A stretch of 64,000 nt of DNA from Agrobacterium rubi TR3 = NBRC 13261 (GCF_000739935.1 NZ_BBJU01000029.1:58483-122482), one strand, 5' to 3'; numbered from the stretch's first letter, positions 43,991 to 53,709 are shown. Program-made: numbers and translations. The notes: generated by a model from the sequence alone, not told the origin.

Positions 43991-44550
43991 CCGACGTCCA
44001 GAAGACCGCCCTTGTATTCGTCGATGTGATCAATTCCTTTTTCGAACCCGGTCATCCCAACTATTATCCCGCGGTCGAAGAGGTGCTGGGACCTATGCGT
44101 AAGCTGCGCGAGCAGGCCCGTGCCAGCGGGGCCATCACAGTGCACGCTGTCGAGCGGCATCGCCCGGAGTTTCATGATTTCGAATGGAAGAAGCTGCCGA
44201 TCCATCATCTGGAGGACGCGCATGACGCTGATTTCTTCAAGGATTTTCGCCCCCATGGAACGAACGAGATCGTGGTCTACAAGCGCCGCTTCAGTGCCTT
44301 CTTCGCCACCGATCTGGCTTTGTTCCTGACCGAGCAGAAGGTGACACGTGCCATAATCGCTGGGGTCAAGACCAATGTCTGCATTCGCGCCAGCGCGCAG
44401 GATGCGTTTGCCAATGGTTTCGAGCCTGTGATCGTACGCGAAGCGACCAATTCCAACCGGCCGCATCTGGCGGAGGCGTCGCTAGAGGATATCGAGCGCT
44501 ATATGGGCCGTGTCGTCAGCCTTGCCGAGGGGTTGGAGATGCTGACATGA
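43987..44550 (+). CDS. Isochorismatase-superfamily cysteine hydrolase
   Basis: The protein has 187 residues. The catalytic triad of the family is readable: Asp in LVFVDVINSFF, Lys in VVYKRRFSAF and nucleophile Cys in AGVKTNVCIRASAQDA. Such enzymes cleave amides, carbamates or N-carbamoyl groups (nicotinamidase, biuret and ureidoacrylate hydrolases). In a nucleoside-type operon an attractive role is breakdown of a base-derived amide or ureido product, as in pyrimidine catabolism (inference). It is coupled to both neighbours by four-base overlaps. Confidence 0.88.
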   Translation: MTDVQKTALVFVDVINSFFEPGHPNYYPAVEEVLGPMRKLREQARASGAITVHAVERHRPEFHDFEWKKLPIHHLEDAHDADFFKDFRPHGTNEIVVYKRRFSAFFATDLALFLTEQKVTRAIIAGVKTNVCIRASAQDAFANGFEPVIVREATNSNRPHLAEASLEDIERYMGRVVSLAEGLEMLT

Positions 44551-45419
44551 GTGGCATCGTCGTCACCGGTTACGCCAGCCTCGACCACGTGATCGTGCTC
44601 GATGGCGATGTGCGTGCGGGTTGCACCACAACCATTCTCAGCCGCCCTCCAAAAGCATGGCCGCGTCTTGGTGGCGGTCCAGCCTATGTGACGCAATCGG
44701 TGGCTCGTAGTTTTTCTGGCTTTGTGGCACCGATCAGCTGGATCGGAGGGGATGGGCCGGGCGATCTTTATCTTGACCAGTTGCGAGATAGCGGCGTGTC
44801 CGTCGATGGCATCGCAAAGGTCGATGGTGCGCGCACGCCGGTATCGGTGCTGGCCTATGACCCGCATGGCGATTGCGCGGTGCTCTACGATCCCGGCCTG
44901 CCGCCGAGCATCGTGTTGACCGATGCGCAGCGGGCGTTGATCCGGGGTGCAGACTGGATCGGCGTCACCATCGGGCCGAAGATCGTCACCGATGAATTGC
45001 TGGACATTATCCGGCCCGAACAGAAACTGGCATGGGTGGTGAAGAATGATCCGCGCGCGATTACGCCGGAACAGGTTGCCGCGCTGGTTATCCGTGCCGA
45101 CCTGATCTTCTGCAATGGGCGCGAACGCGCCTTTCTCGATAGCATCCGCGAGGGCATTGACCGTGTCCGCAAAGACCAGATCTTGGTGGAAACGCAGGGG
45201 CGGCTTGGTGCCGGGTTCATCCGCGGCAGCGAAAGCCGGTTCGTGGCCGCTGAGCCTGTCGATGTGACCGATCCGACTGGCGCGGGCGACACCTTTGCCG
45301 GCGGCGTCATTGCCGCGATCATGAATGGAGAGAAAAATCTTGACGTGATCGGGCACACCGGCAATGCGGCCGCCCGCAAACTGCTTCTCGAGCGAAAATC
45401 CGAAGAAACCGAAAGCTGA
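44547..45419 (+). CDS. PfkB-family carbohydrate/nucleoside kinase
   Basis: This 290-residue ribokinase-fold kinase has LGGGPAYVTQSVARSF in place of the usual GGKGAN motif and the C-terminal anion hole DPTGAGDTFAGGVIAAI with the catalytic Asp. The altered first motif is closer to nucleoside- or modified-sugar kinases than to ribokinase. With a phosphorylase next to it, it could act on a nucleoside before cleavage, or on the sugar 1-phosphate afterwards (inference). Confidence 0.88.
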   Translation: MSGIVVTGYASLDHVIVLDGDVRAGCTTTILSRPPKAWPRLGGGPAYVTQSVARSFSGFVAPISWIGGDGPGDLYLDQLRDSGVSVDGIAKVDGARTPVSVLAYDPHGDCAVLYDPGLPPSIVLTDAQRALIRGADWIGVTIGPKIVTDELLDIIRPEQKLAWVVKNDPRAITPEQVAALVIRADLIFCNGRERAFLDSIREGIDRVRKDQILVETQGRLGAGFIRGSESRFVAAEPVDVTDPTGAGDTFAGGVIAAIMNGEKNLDVIGHTGNAAARKLLLERKSEETES

Positions 45420-45423
45420 TAGC

Positions 45424-46191
45424 ATGAGTGAAAAAGAACGGACGAACCGCGCCTGGTACATCGGTGCCAAACGCGAAGAAGTGGGCAAGGCGGCCATCCT
45501 TGTGGGCGATCCCGCCCGCATCGAGCGCATTGCCGAGCATATGACCGAGGTCCATTTCGTTCCCGAAAGCCGTGGTCTCAAGACCGTGACGGGCACGCGC
45601 GGCGGTGAACGCATTACCGTTGCCGCCTTCGGCATGGGGGCGCCAATCGCGACGATCGTCATGCATGAACTGCATGCGCTGGGGATTTCGACCTTCCTGC
45701 GCATCGGCACGGCAATGGCCGTGGCGCCAGCGAAGCTCGGCGATTTCGTGCTGGCCGATGGCGCCATGCGCGCCGATGGAACGTCCAATACTTACGCGCC
45801 GCTCGGCTTTCCGGCCATCGCCGATTTCAAGCTCAATACCGAATTGCGTGATCGCCTGACGACCAGCGGTCGCACATGGCACGCCGGGATTTTCGGCACC
45901 TATGACGGCTTCTACACCGAGATGTTTGCACTTTCTGGCCAGCGCCGCGAGATGATCGGCAAGCTCAAGGAAGATATCAAGCGGTTGGGGTTGATCGGCA
46001 CCGATATGGAAACGTCGGCATTGCTGACGGCAGCGCGCATTCTTGGTGTGCGGTCTTCGACACTGTGCGTGGCGACCGTCGATGCCCAGAGTCAGGAAAA
46101 GATCGAGGACGACCTTATGGCGAAGCTTGAACGCGACATGTTCGAGATCGCGCTCGATGTCATGCACACTTTTTCCGCCACCACCCAATAA
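45424..46191 (+). CDS. Nucleoside phosphorylase (uridine phosphorylase-like, PNP_UDP family)
   Basis: This 255-residue NP-I family enzyme cleaves a nucleoside with phosphate into base and pentose 1-phosphate. Visible are the phosphate site GDPARIERIAEHM, GMGAPIATIVMHEL, FLRIGTAMAVAP and the nucleoside-binding DMETSALLTAARILG. Start ATG at 45424, four bases after the kinase stop; a longer frame would run back into the kinase gene. The base-specific loop cannot be read for preference. It is the key evidence that module C handles a nucleoside. Confidence 0.88.
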   Translation: MSEKERTNRAWYIGAKREEVGKAAILVGDPARIERIAEHMTEVHFVPESRGLKTVTGTRGGERITVAAFGMGAPIATIVMHELHALGISTFLRIGTAMAVAPAKLGDFVLADGAMRADGTSNTYAPLGFPAIADFKLNTELRDRLTTSGRTWHAGIFGTYDGFYTEMFALSGQRREMIGKLKEDIKRLGLIGTDMETSALLTAARILGVRSSTLCVATVDAQSQEKIEDDLMAKLERDMFEIALDVMHTFSATTQ

Positions 46192-46211
46192 GACATAGAA
46201 AGGATGTGGAG

Positions 46212-46979
46212 ATGGCTCCGCTTTCCACGAATTATTTCAACGCCTTGATCGAACGCATGGAAAAGGTGCGCGACGAACAGGTTGCCTCGATCGAAAAAGC
46301 GGCCGAGATGTGCGCGAAATCGATCGCCGCGGACAAGCTGGTCTTCACCTTCGGCACCGGCCATGGTGCCATTCCCGCACTCGAGAGCTTTCCGCGCACG
46401 GGCACGATCGTCGGCTTCCGGCCGATCGTCGAAAGCACGATGATCTCTTTCCACCGCGTGTGGGGTGACATGGGTGCAAGGCAATATCGCTTCATTCACG
46501 CGCAGGAGGGCTATGGCAAGGCAATCCTCAAATCGCATCAGCTCGATCCCGCCGACACGATGATCCTGTTCTCGCACTCCGGCATCAACGCCGTGATCAT
46601 GGACATCGCGCTCGAATGCAAGGACTTAGGCATCGGGGTTATCGGCGTTACGTCGCTGCAGCATTCCTCGGCGACGCCCTCGCGGCATTCATCCAACAAA
46701 CGCCTGTTCGAAGTGGCCGACGTCGTCATCGACACCGGTGCGCCGCTGGCCGATTCCGCAATTACCATCGACGGACTCGAAGATCCCGTTGGGCCGACAT
46801 CGACGAGCGTTACCATTGCCATTGCTCATGCGATCGTATCAACCACAGCAGAAAAGCTGGTGCAGCGGGGCATCACGCCGGGCGTCATGGTCAGCCCCAA
46901 CACGACGAGCAAGGCTGCGGCCAATGCCCAGAACGATGCAAATTATGAGGCTCTCTGGAGCCGGTTGAGAGCGCGCTGA
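46212..46979 (+). CDS. SIS-domain sugar isomerase-like protein
   Basis: The protein has 255 residues. A single SIS domain carries TFGTGHGAIPALESF (phosphosugar loop), MILFSHSGINAVIMDIALEC and the variable LQHSSATPSRHSSNKRLFE. SIS proteins bind phosphosugars as isomerases or as regulators; this one is of the UPF0309-like type. Next to a phosphorylase and a kinase it could interconvert a pentose phosphate, for example an aldose and ketose (inference). ATG at 46212 after AGGATGTGGAG is chosen over GTG at 46206. Confidence 0.83.
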   Translation: MAPLSTNYFNALIERMEKVRDEQVASIEKAAEMCAKSIAADKLVFTFGTGHGAIPALESFPRTGTIVGFRPIVESTMISFHRVWGDMGARQYRFIHAQEGYGKAILKSHQLDPADTMILFSHSGINAVIMDIALECKDLGIGVIGVTSLQHSSATPSRHSSNKRLFEVADVVIDTGAPLADSAITIDGLEDPVGPTSTSVTIAIAHAIVSTTAEKLVQRGITPGVMVSPNTTSKAAANAQNDANYEALWSRLRAR

Positions 46980-46982
46980 GCC

Positions 46983-48443
46983 ATGGACCGCAAGCTTTAC
47001 ATAGATGGCCACTGGTGCGATGCCCTGGGTGGCCAGACAGCCGTAATCCACGATCCCGCAACTGGCGAGCCAGTCGGTACGAGTTCTATTGCCACGGCGG
47101 CGGATGTTGACGCCGCCGTGGCCAGCGCCACAAAGGCATTCCCTGTCTGGTCGGGCATGCATGCCGACGAGCGGGCGCAGATCATGCATCGGGCAGCCAA
47201 TCTTATCGAGCAACGCATCGACCAGATCGCTGACCTTTTGACCCGCGAGCAGGGCAAGCCGGTGCCCGACTCCAAAAAGGAAATCGCCTTCGGTGTCGAG
47301 GTCATCCGCTATTATGCGGAAGAAGGACGGCGCATATATGGGTCGCTGCGTCCTGCGGCGCGTGCCGATATTCGCAACATCGTCACCTCGCATCCGCTTG
47401 GGGTGGTCGCGGGGATTATTCCGTGGAACTACCCGGTCGATCTTTATGCCTGGAAGGTCGCGCCGGTTCTCGCAGCCGGTTGCGTACTCATTGCCAAGCC
47501 ACCGCATGAGACGCCGCTGGCGATCGGCATGGTCGTGCGGTGCTTTGCCGAAGCGGGTCTGCCAGCGGGCGTGCTCAACGACATTCCCGGCACGGGGCCT
47601 GAAGTGGGCGCGGCACTGTCGGCGCATCCGGGCATCCACATGATCACCGCCACCGCGTCGGTGCCGGCCGGCCAGGCGATCATGCGGGCGGCGGCTGGCA
47701 ATCTCAAGCGGCTGTCGCTGGAGCTTGGCGGCCAGTGCCCGCTGCTGGTGCTGGATGATGCCGACCCGGTCGAGGCGGCAGCGGCTGCTGCCCGCCGGTC
47801 TTTCTCGAATATGGGCCAGATATGCATTGCCGTGAACCGAATCATCGTCGGCAAGACCATCCACAGGGCTTTTGTCGAGGCGCTTGTGGCAGAGACGGCG
47901 AAGATCAAGCTTGGCCATGGCGTCGAGCCGGGCGTGCTTTACGGTCCGGTGCTGAACGATAGCGTCCGCGTGCGAACAAGGCGGCATCTGGACGATGCAG
48001 TGGCGCGTGGCGGCAAACTGCTGGTCGGCGGCACGATTCCCAAGGGCGATGCCTTCGACAAGGGCTTCTTCTACCAACCGGCCATCGTAGACCAGGTCCC
48101 GGAAGGCGCGCTGGCGACCACCGAGGAAACCTTCGGCCCGCTCGCTGCGGTGCAGGTGGCCTCTGATGACCGGGAGGCGGTGCGGATTGCCAATGCGCTG
48201 CCGTTCGGGCTCGCTGCTTACGTGTTCTCCGGCGATCTCGAGCGCGGCTGGTCTGTGGCGGAACGGATCGAGGCGGGTGCTGTGGGCGTGAATGTCAATG
48301 ACACCAGCGACCTGCAAGCGCCGTTCGGCGGATGGAAAATGAGCGGCATCGGCCGGGAACTCGGACCTGAGGGCCTGCACTCTTTCCTCGAGAAGAAACA
48401 CATCAAGCTACGGCTTAGACCTAGATGCCACGACCCCTACTAG
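46983..48443 (+). CDS. NAD(P)-dependent aldehyde dehydrogenase
   Basis: This 486-residue ALDH-fold enzyme has IPWNYP at 146-151, catalytic Glu247 in LELGG and nucleophile Cys281 in GQICIAVNR. It resembles succinate-semialdehyde and glycolaldehyde/lactaldehyde dehydrogenases. The cofactor loop reads KPPHETP instead of the common KPSE/HETP. As the last gene of module C it should oxidise an aldehyde made by cleavage of the sugar part to an acid (inference). It starts three bases after the SIS gene. Confidence 0.9.
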   Translation: MDRKLYIDGHWCDALGGQTAVIHDPATGEPVGTSSIATAADVDAAVASATKAFPVWSGMHADERAQIMHRAANLIEQRIDQIADLLTREQGKPVPDSKKEIAFGVEVIRYYAEEGRRIYGSLRPAARADIRNIVTSHPLGVVAGIIPWNYPVDLYAWKVAPVLAAGCVLIAKPPHETPLAIGMVVRCFAEAGLPAGVLNDIPGTGPEVGAALSAHPGIHMITATASVPAGQAIMRAAAGNLKRLSLELGGQCPLLVLDDADPVEAAAAAARRSFSNMGQICIAVNRIIVGKTIHRAFVEALVAETAKIKLGHGVEPGVLYGPVLNDSVRVRTRRHLDDAVARGGKLLVGGTIPKGDAFDKGFFYQPAIVDQVPEGALATTEETFGPLAAVQVASDDREAVRIANALPFGLAAYVFSGDLERGWSVAERIEAGAVGVNVNDTSDLQAPFGGWKMSGIGRELGPEGLHSFLEKKHIKLRLRPRCHDPY

Positions 48444-48625
48444 CTTCGAACTTTCATTAGGTTTGCGCATTCTGAGTGGATTTAGGAAACACGAGTTACC
48501 ATACCTGAGTATTCCAATATCGCTCCAAATGAACATCCATAAGAATGTCCGAGCCCGTCATTGATCCGCTCTCCCGGCATTGTGATACCGGGAAAGCCCT
48601 CATGACAACAGCAGGGACCTTTGTC

Positions 48626-51600
48626 TCAGACATCGAGTGTCATATCGCTCAACGGGATGGACTGGCAGGTCAGACAGCTGTCGGGGGCCAGTTCGGTTTC
48701 GACGGGACAGAGGAACTGCCCCTCCGTTACCTTGACGGCACAGCTTTCGCACTGGCCGACCTGACAGCCGCTTGGCAGCGAAATACCGGCAGCGAGCGCA
48801 GCTGAGAGCAGTGAGCCTGACGCCTTGGTCCATTCAAAACTGGCGCCGCTACGCGCAAGGGTTATGCGTGCCGGGGCAATGTCCTTCGGCAATGCCAGCT
48901 CGCTCTTGAAGGCTTCGGCGATGATATCGGCGGTTGGCATGCCGCGCGCCACGAGCGCCTGGCGAACGCCATCCATCAAGTTTGCCGGTCCACACAGATA
49001 GACCAGCGGGCGTCTGGCCAGCAGGGCATCATCCATCGTCGCAATGATCTGCGCGATATCGCCGCCCGTTCTGACGTGGGATTGCGTCGGCGCATCGCCG
49101 CGGCGAAGCCAGAGATTGAAGGACAGCCGCTCGCTGTTTCGAGCAAGGTCAACGAGTTCCCGTTCGAAGGTCGCCGTCTCCCAGGTTCCGGCCACGTAAT
49201 GCAGCATGATGGGAGCTGTCGAACCACCCTTTGCAGCAGCCCGCAAGGCCGACAGGAAGGGTGTGATCCCGATGCCGCCCGCAATGCAGACGATGGGTCG
49301 GTCGATGGCAGGTGAGATCACGAAGCTGCCGGATGGCGGCGTCACCATCAGTTCCGTACCGACCTCCAGATGATCGTGAAAATGATGCGACATGGAAAAT
49401 GACACGAGCGGATCGGCGCTCGGGCTGCGTCTCACCGCGACTTCGAAGCAGTCTGACGACGCGCCATCGCAGATGAGGGAGTAGAAGCGCCGTTCCTGCG
49501 CGCCAGGTATTCTGACGCCGATATGCTGGCCGGGCAGAAATGCGGGTAGAGGAAGGCCGTCTTCCGGCACAACGACGAATCGCAGCACATGGCCTGCAAG
49601 CTTCTCTCGGGCCTTGACGATGAAGCTTCGCTCGCCCGACCAGTTGCCGATCGATGTCGGCACATCACGCCTGATGGCGCAGACCATCTGGCGAAGTGGC
49701 GGCGCGCCGCTGAGGGGATCACGCGTCTCGTCGCCGATGATGGCGTTGATGTTGCTGGAGTGCTCACCGAATGTGGGAGCGCTTCGTCTGCCAAGAGCGT
49801 CATTACCTTGCCACCAGCCAAATTCCGCGATTGCCACGTCGTCGGCCAGATCACCGTCGATCCGCACCCGCAATCGCACCGTTCCATTCGGCGTCGTCAC
49901 CAGCGCCCAGTCGTTCTCCGCCAGACCGTTCCGTGCCGCCAGAGCAGGAGAAATCTCGATAGCCGGATCAGCGGAGCGCCGTCGCAACGAGGTGATATTG
50001 CGCAGCGATGAGTGCGTATAATAGCCCGATTTGGCTGTGGTCAGTGTAATGGGGAATTCGGGATCGACCGGCAATGGCGGCGCAGCAGAGGCGATGGCCG
50101 GGTAACCATGCGCCTGTAACTGCCCGGAATGGAATTCGATCCGCTTCGATGGTGTCGGAAAGCCGACCGGCGCTCCGCTTGCATCGCGCGTCGCATAGGC
50201 GCGTTCTATAGCGGGCTGCGCCAGCGTGATGCCTTCCGGTGATGCCCGCAATCGATCCACACTCAGTCCGGTGGCTTCCAGCACGGTGCCGATTGCCTTG
50301 ACGAAAGGTCCCTGCCAGAGATCGCCTTCCAACCCCAGACGCTGGCCGAGCCCGCGTGCAATGGCATAATCCGGCCTTGCCTTGCCGGGTGCTGGCAAGA
50401 GAGCGGGACGAAACTGGATATGTGAGGCAGCCCGCGCTGAAATCTCGAAACCGACACGCATCGCATCATGTTCCCAAGGCGCGGTGACGGGCAACAGGAT
50501 GTCGGCGGTATCTGCCATCGGGGTCATAAACAGGTCGCAATGGACCTGAAAATCCAACACTTCCAGCGCTCTTTTCGTGCGGGGTGCATCAGGATGCGTC
50601 AGTGGCATGTTGGCCCCGAAACCGATCAGTGCCCGAACCCGGTTCTGCGCATTGCCTTCGATTGACTCGCACAAATCCCGCGCCGTGATGAAGCCGAAGC
50701 GAGGTGGGCCAAGCGGCAGTTCCGCACGGCCAAGTGCTTTTTCCAGCTGCGAGGCAGGGAGATGTTTGAAGTCGGCGATCTTTGCTGTGGCCGGTCCGGC
50801 AAACCAGCGATTTCCACCGGCTCGATCGACATCATCCCGCAGGGCGAATAGGCTGGATATGGCCCGTGTCGTCTGCGTGGCGTTCAGCGCCTGCGCAATC
50901 CCGGTCCAGTGATAATAGGAAATGCTTGGTGATGACGCGACGATCTCGAAGAATTCGACAAGTTGAGTTTCCGGTATACCCGTTGCCTCTGCAACCTGTG
51001 ACGGGGTCCATTCGAGACTTTCCTCATAAAGCAAAGCAAGCGAGGTGGCGCAGTGTCTTTCATGTCCGTGGGCGTCGATAATCGTTCCGTCGAACAACAG
51101 ATAGGCATCGGGGTGCACGCCATAGTCAACAGCAGGATCGACGGTTTCGAGCGATCCGTCGTTTCGCCTGATGACGAGACCTGCATCGGCACCGAAAGCA
51201 GTGGCGGAAAGCTTTTCGCCCGTCTGTCGGTCTACGAGAAAGGCCGCGTCGGTCCAGTCGCGAACGAAATCCTGCGCGAAGCGCTTCTGCTCGATCAGAA
51301 AGCGGATCGCACCCATTGCCAGCGCGGCATCTGAGCCGGGGCGGATGCGCAACCACAGATCGGACTGTTCGCCGCTGCCCGAACGCTTCGGGTCGATCAC
51401 CACGATGCGCGCGCCGCGCTGCCGTGCTTCGGCGATGCGTTGCGCCTCCGCCAGCCATGTTCTTGCGGGATTATGACCCCAGAGGATGATGGTATCGGCA
51501 TTGGCAAAGTCCGGCACACCCAAAGGCAAACCGAATGTGAAGGCTTGCGCATAATCTTTCTGGAAATTGCAGACTTCGACCGAGGTGACGAGGTTGGGTG

Positions 51601-52015
51601 TGCCGAACTGCCACGCCAGCCGCAATATCCAGTCGATACTATCGGAAATGGCCGTACCGCTGGGCGTCGTCGATGCGATGGCCACGGCTTCCGCGCCATA
51701 GCGGTTACGAATATCGGCCATGCGTGCGGCGATTTCGTCCAGCGCTTCGTCGTAACCGATTTCTTCCCAACCTGGATCTGCACTGCCTTTCGGGTAGGTC
51801 CGTCGCATCGGTACGGTCAGTCGATCAGGGTGATGGACGATCTCAGGTGCGGCGCGGCCTTTGGCGCACAGAGCGCCGCCGGTCGGATGGTCACGATCAG
51901 GATCGACGCGCAACATCCGCCCATCCTGAACGGTATAGATCGCGCCACATCGGGACCTGCACAATGTGCAATAGCCCCGGGTGGTCACCGGTGAGGATGG
52001 AGAGGCGTGATCCAT
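48626..52015 (-). CDS. Molybdopterin oxidoreductase fused to FAD/NAD(P)/2Fe-2S reductase
   Basis: This 1129-residue protein has, in order: a 4Fe-4S site (Cys16, Cys19, Cys23, Cys50); a bis-MGD domain with a likely Mo ligand Cys149 in VTSVEVCNFQKD; a molydopterin-binding beta-barrel near 680-790; an FNR-type flavin domain (RRFYSL) ; an NAD(P) domain (GGIGITPFLSALRAA and LCGPANLM); and a C-terminal plant-type 2Fe-2S domain (CQVGQCESC...CLTC). Such a chain could carry electrons from NAD(P)H to the molybdenum centre, or back, within one polypeptide. No Tat signal is seen, so it is cytoplasmic. ATG at 52015 has AAGGAAG upstream. The substrate is unknown. Confidence 0.9.
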   Translation of the reverse strand: MDHASPSSPVTTRGYCTLCRSRCGAIYTVQDGRMLRVDPDRDHPTGGALCAKGRAAPEIVHHPDRLTVPMRRTYPKGSADPGWEEIGYDEALDEIAARMADIRNRYGAEAVAIASTTPSGTAISDSIDWILRLAWQFGTPNLVTSVEVCNFQKDYAQAFTFGLPLGVPDFANADTIILWGHNPARTWLAEAQRIAEARQRGARIVVIDPKRSGSGEQSDLWLRIRPGSDAALAMGAIRFLIEQKRFAQDFVRDWTDAAFLVDRQTGEKLSATAFGADAGLVIRRNDGSLETVDPAVDYGVHPDAYLLFDGTIIDAHGHERHCATSLALLYEESLEWTPSQVAEATGIPETQLVEFFEIVASSPSISYYHWTGIAQALNATQTTRAISSLFALRDDVDRAGGNRWFAGPATAKIADFKHLPASQLEKALGRAELPLGPPRFGFITARDLCESIEGNAQNRVRALIGFGANMPLTHPDAPRTKRALEVLDFQVHCDLFMTPMADTADILLPVTAPWEHDAMRVGFEISARAASHIQFRPALLPAPGKARPDYAIARGLGQRLGLEGDLWQGPFVKAIGTVLEATGLSVDRLRASPEGITLAQPAIERAYATRDASGAPVGFPTPSKRIEFHSGQLQAHGYPAIASAAPPLPVDPEFPITLTTAKSGYYTHSSLRNITSLRRRSADPAIEISPALAARNGLAENDWALVTTPNGTVRLRVRIDGDLADDVAIAEFGWWQGNDALGRRSAPTFGEHSSNINAIIGDETRDPLSGAPPLRQMVCAIRRDVPTSIGNWSGERSFIVKAREKLAGHVLRFVVVPEDGLPLPAFLPGQHIGVRIPGAQERRFYSLICDGASSDCFEVAVRRSPSADPLVSFSMSHHFHDHLEVGTELMVTPPSGSFVISPAIDRPIVCIAGGIGITPFLSALRAAAKGGSTAPIMLHYVAGTWETATFERELVDLARNSERLSFNLWLRRGDAPTQSHVRTGGDIAQIIATMDDALLARRPLVYLCGPANLMDGVRQALVARGMPTADIIAEAFKSELALPKDIAPARITLARSGASFEWTKASGSLLSAALAAGISLPSGCQVGQCESCAVKVTEGQFLCPVETELAPDSCLTCQSIPLSDMTLDV

Positions 52016-52993
52016 AATCGCTTCCTTCGCCGTCATAGCGCCTGTGTCCATTCTATTATTGAAATGACGGGGTCACAGCGTTGCGTCACATCGCATTTCG
52101 CGACCCTGATGGAGCCCTCCAGCAGGCAAGTCACGAGTGCAGAAATGGTGGAGGTATTCGTAATTCCATGCTCCCATTTTTCGCTTCTGGAGCACAACGA
52201 CGGCGCTAGAACAGATGAATGTGTTGATGATAGGAAGCCTATGAGCAAAAAAATGAATGCGCAAGAAATTTGTTGAAGCTTAAATTAAATTAGCGTTGCG
52301 GCCTTTGGTAACTGCAAAACCTCGTGTGGTAGAGCCATCTACGTGATCCGGCGGCTACCAGGGTCGTGGTCCTGCTGCGGCTGGCAAATCTTTTTAATAT
52401 TATTCCAAAAGCGAACTTAAAACTGGATACTAGGGGCGAGGTTGTCTTGCGGCAGAGCTCCACGATTTAGTGCAAAATTCATCTGTTCGCGACGCTGCGA
52501 TGTTCATTTGGTATGGTCGGCTAGAACCCGCCTTATTGATCCGGCAGTGGCTATACGTGGCAGAATGGCCGCAGCCAGAGGGTCGATAGATAGGCGGCCT
52601 GCCACGTGCATTAGCGAACTGCCATTCCTGTAAGGCCCAACCTGGCTCTACCGGTATCATCGTTGTCTTGTCCGACGCCATGAGCTATGAAAATATGCAG
52701 CCATAGACGATGATCAGATTTTTCCCGCTGACTGGTCAGTCGGGTGAAGAATGTGGAGGAGCATTGACCACGTCATTTGAAACCATTTCTGTGCGGGCGC
52801 GGCGGAACGACCTGCGCAAGGAACATACAGGCAGGGATGCTGCACTGCTTGCATTTTTTACAGCTATTCCGTGAAATCCTTACGGGGAATGCTTGCATAA
52901 AAAAGGCCTCAACTGCAAAAAGTAACAGGGCGGTATTTTCGGAGGCGTTTTACGACGCTTCGCCCAGCGCCAAGTCACTGAAGGGTTGATATC
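52016..52993. other. Long divergent intergenic region
   Basis: About 980 bases lie between the molybdoenzyme (leftward) and the RraA-type gene (rightward). No convincing frame is seen. CTGAC-TG-GTCAG at 52728-52739 is a short palindrome of the TetR-operator style, and AT-rich blocks near 52280 and 52400 could be promoters. A vanished regulator gene is possible, since no regulator is left beside these two genes. Confidence 0.45.
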
Positions 52994-53653
52994 ATGGCTA
53001 ACATTGGTCACGTCACAGAAACACCTACGCACATTGACCAGATGATTGCAGCGTTTGAAGCCATCCCCACTCCTATCGTTGGGGACTGCATGCAACGTCT
53101 CGCGGGAACATCACAACTGAGAGCCTATCACGGTACTTCCCGCGTTTGCGGTCGCGCCTACACGGTCAAGGTCGCCTCAGGGGATAATTTATATATTCAC
53201 CACGCACTCAACCAATGCTCGCCGGGTGACATTATCGTGGTAGAGGGATCCGGAGATTTGCAACGCGCGCTCGTGGGTGAACTCATGTTGCTTTTTGCGA
53301 AGTCTCGCGGTGTATTGGGCTTTGTCATCGACGGCGCCATCCGAGATGCCGACGCATTCAAGGCGCTTGAGTTTCCATGTTTTGCCAGAGGCCACACATT
53401 ACGCGGCCCTTACAAAAACGGCCCCGGCGCTGTTGGATTGCCCGTGGTGATCGACGGCATGATCGTCCATCCCGGTGACATCATTCTGGCCGACGAAGAC
53501 GGCGTGATCGCTATTCCAGCGGATGAGGCGCCAGACTTATTACAGGACTCGCTAAAAAGGCTTGAAGACGAGACCAGTACCAAAGCGGAAATCGCAGCTG
53601 GAACAAGCGATCGAAGCTGGGTGGAAAAACGGATCAATCAGGCAGCTTTGTAA
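52994..53653 (+). CDS. RraA-like / HMG-CHA aldolase family protein
   Basis: The protein has 219 residues. Family residues are GELMLLFAKSRGVLGFVIDG followed by AIRDADAF, with Arg117 and Asp118 as the substrate and Mg ligands, and GPGAVGLPVVIDGMIVHPGD then ADEDGVIAIP. Proteins with this pattern include class II pyruvate aldolases for 4-hydroxy-4-methyl-2-oxoglutarate and oxaloacetate decarboxylases; a true RNase E inhibitor role is unlikely given the catabolic setting. It could provide the retro-aldol step missing from module B (inference). GAAGGG precedes the ATG. It is the last gene before the right island end. Confidence 0.87.
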   Translation: MANIGHVTETPTHIDQMIAAFEAIPTPIVGDCMQRLAGTSQLRAYHGTSRVCGRAYTVKVASGDNLYIHHALNQCSPGDIIVVEGSGDLQRALVGELMLLFAKSRGVLGFVIDGAIRDADAFKALEFPCFARGHTLRGPYKNGPGAVGLPVVIDGMIVHPGDIILADEDGVIAIPADEAPDLLQDSLKRLEDETSTKAEIAAGTSDRSWVEKRINQAAL

Positions 53654-53709
53654 GCGGGTCTCATCGAATTCCAGATTCCGGCCTCGAGATTGGCTTTCTG
53701 GCGTCCGCG

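Noticed and set aside
46839..48401. 520-codon leftward frame opposite the aldehyde dehydrogenase
   Set aside because: It is the complement of an intact ALDH gene with all catalytic residues and has Arg/His-rich shadow composition.
48566..48594. Hairpin TCCCGG/CCGGGA as terminator between ALDH and the molybdoenzyme
   Set aside because: The stem is only six pairs with a 10-base loop and neither strand has a T-run.
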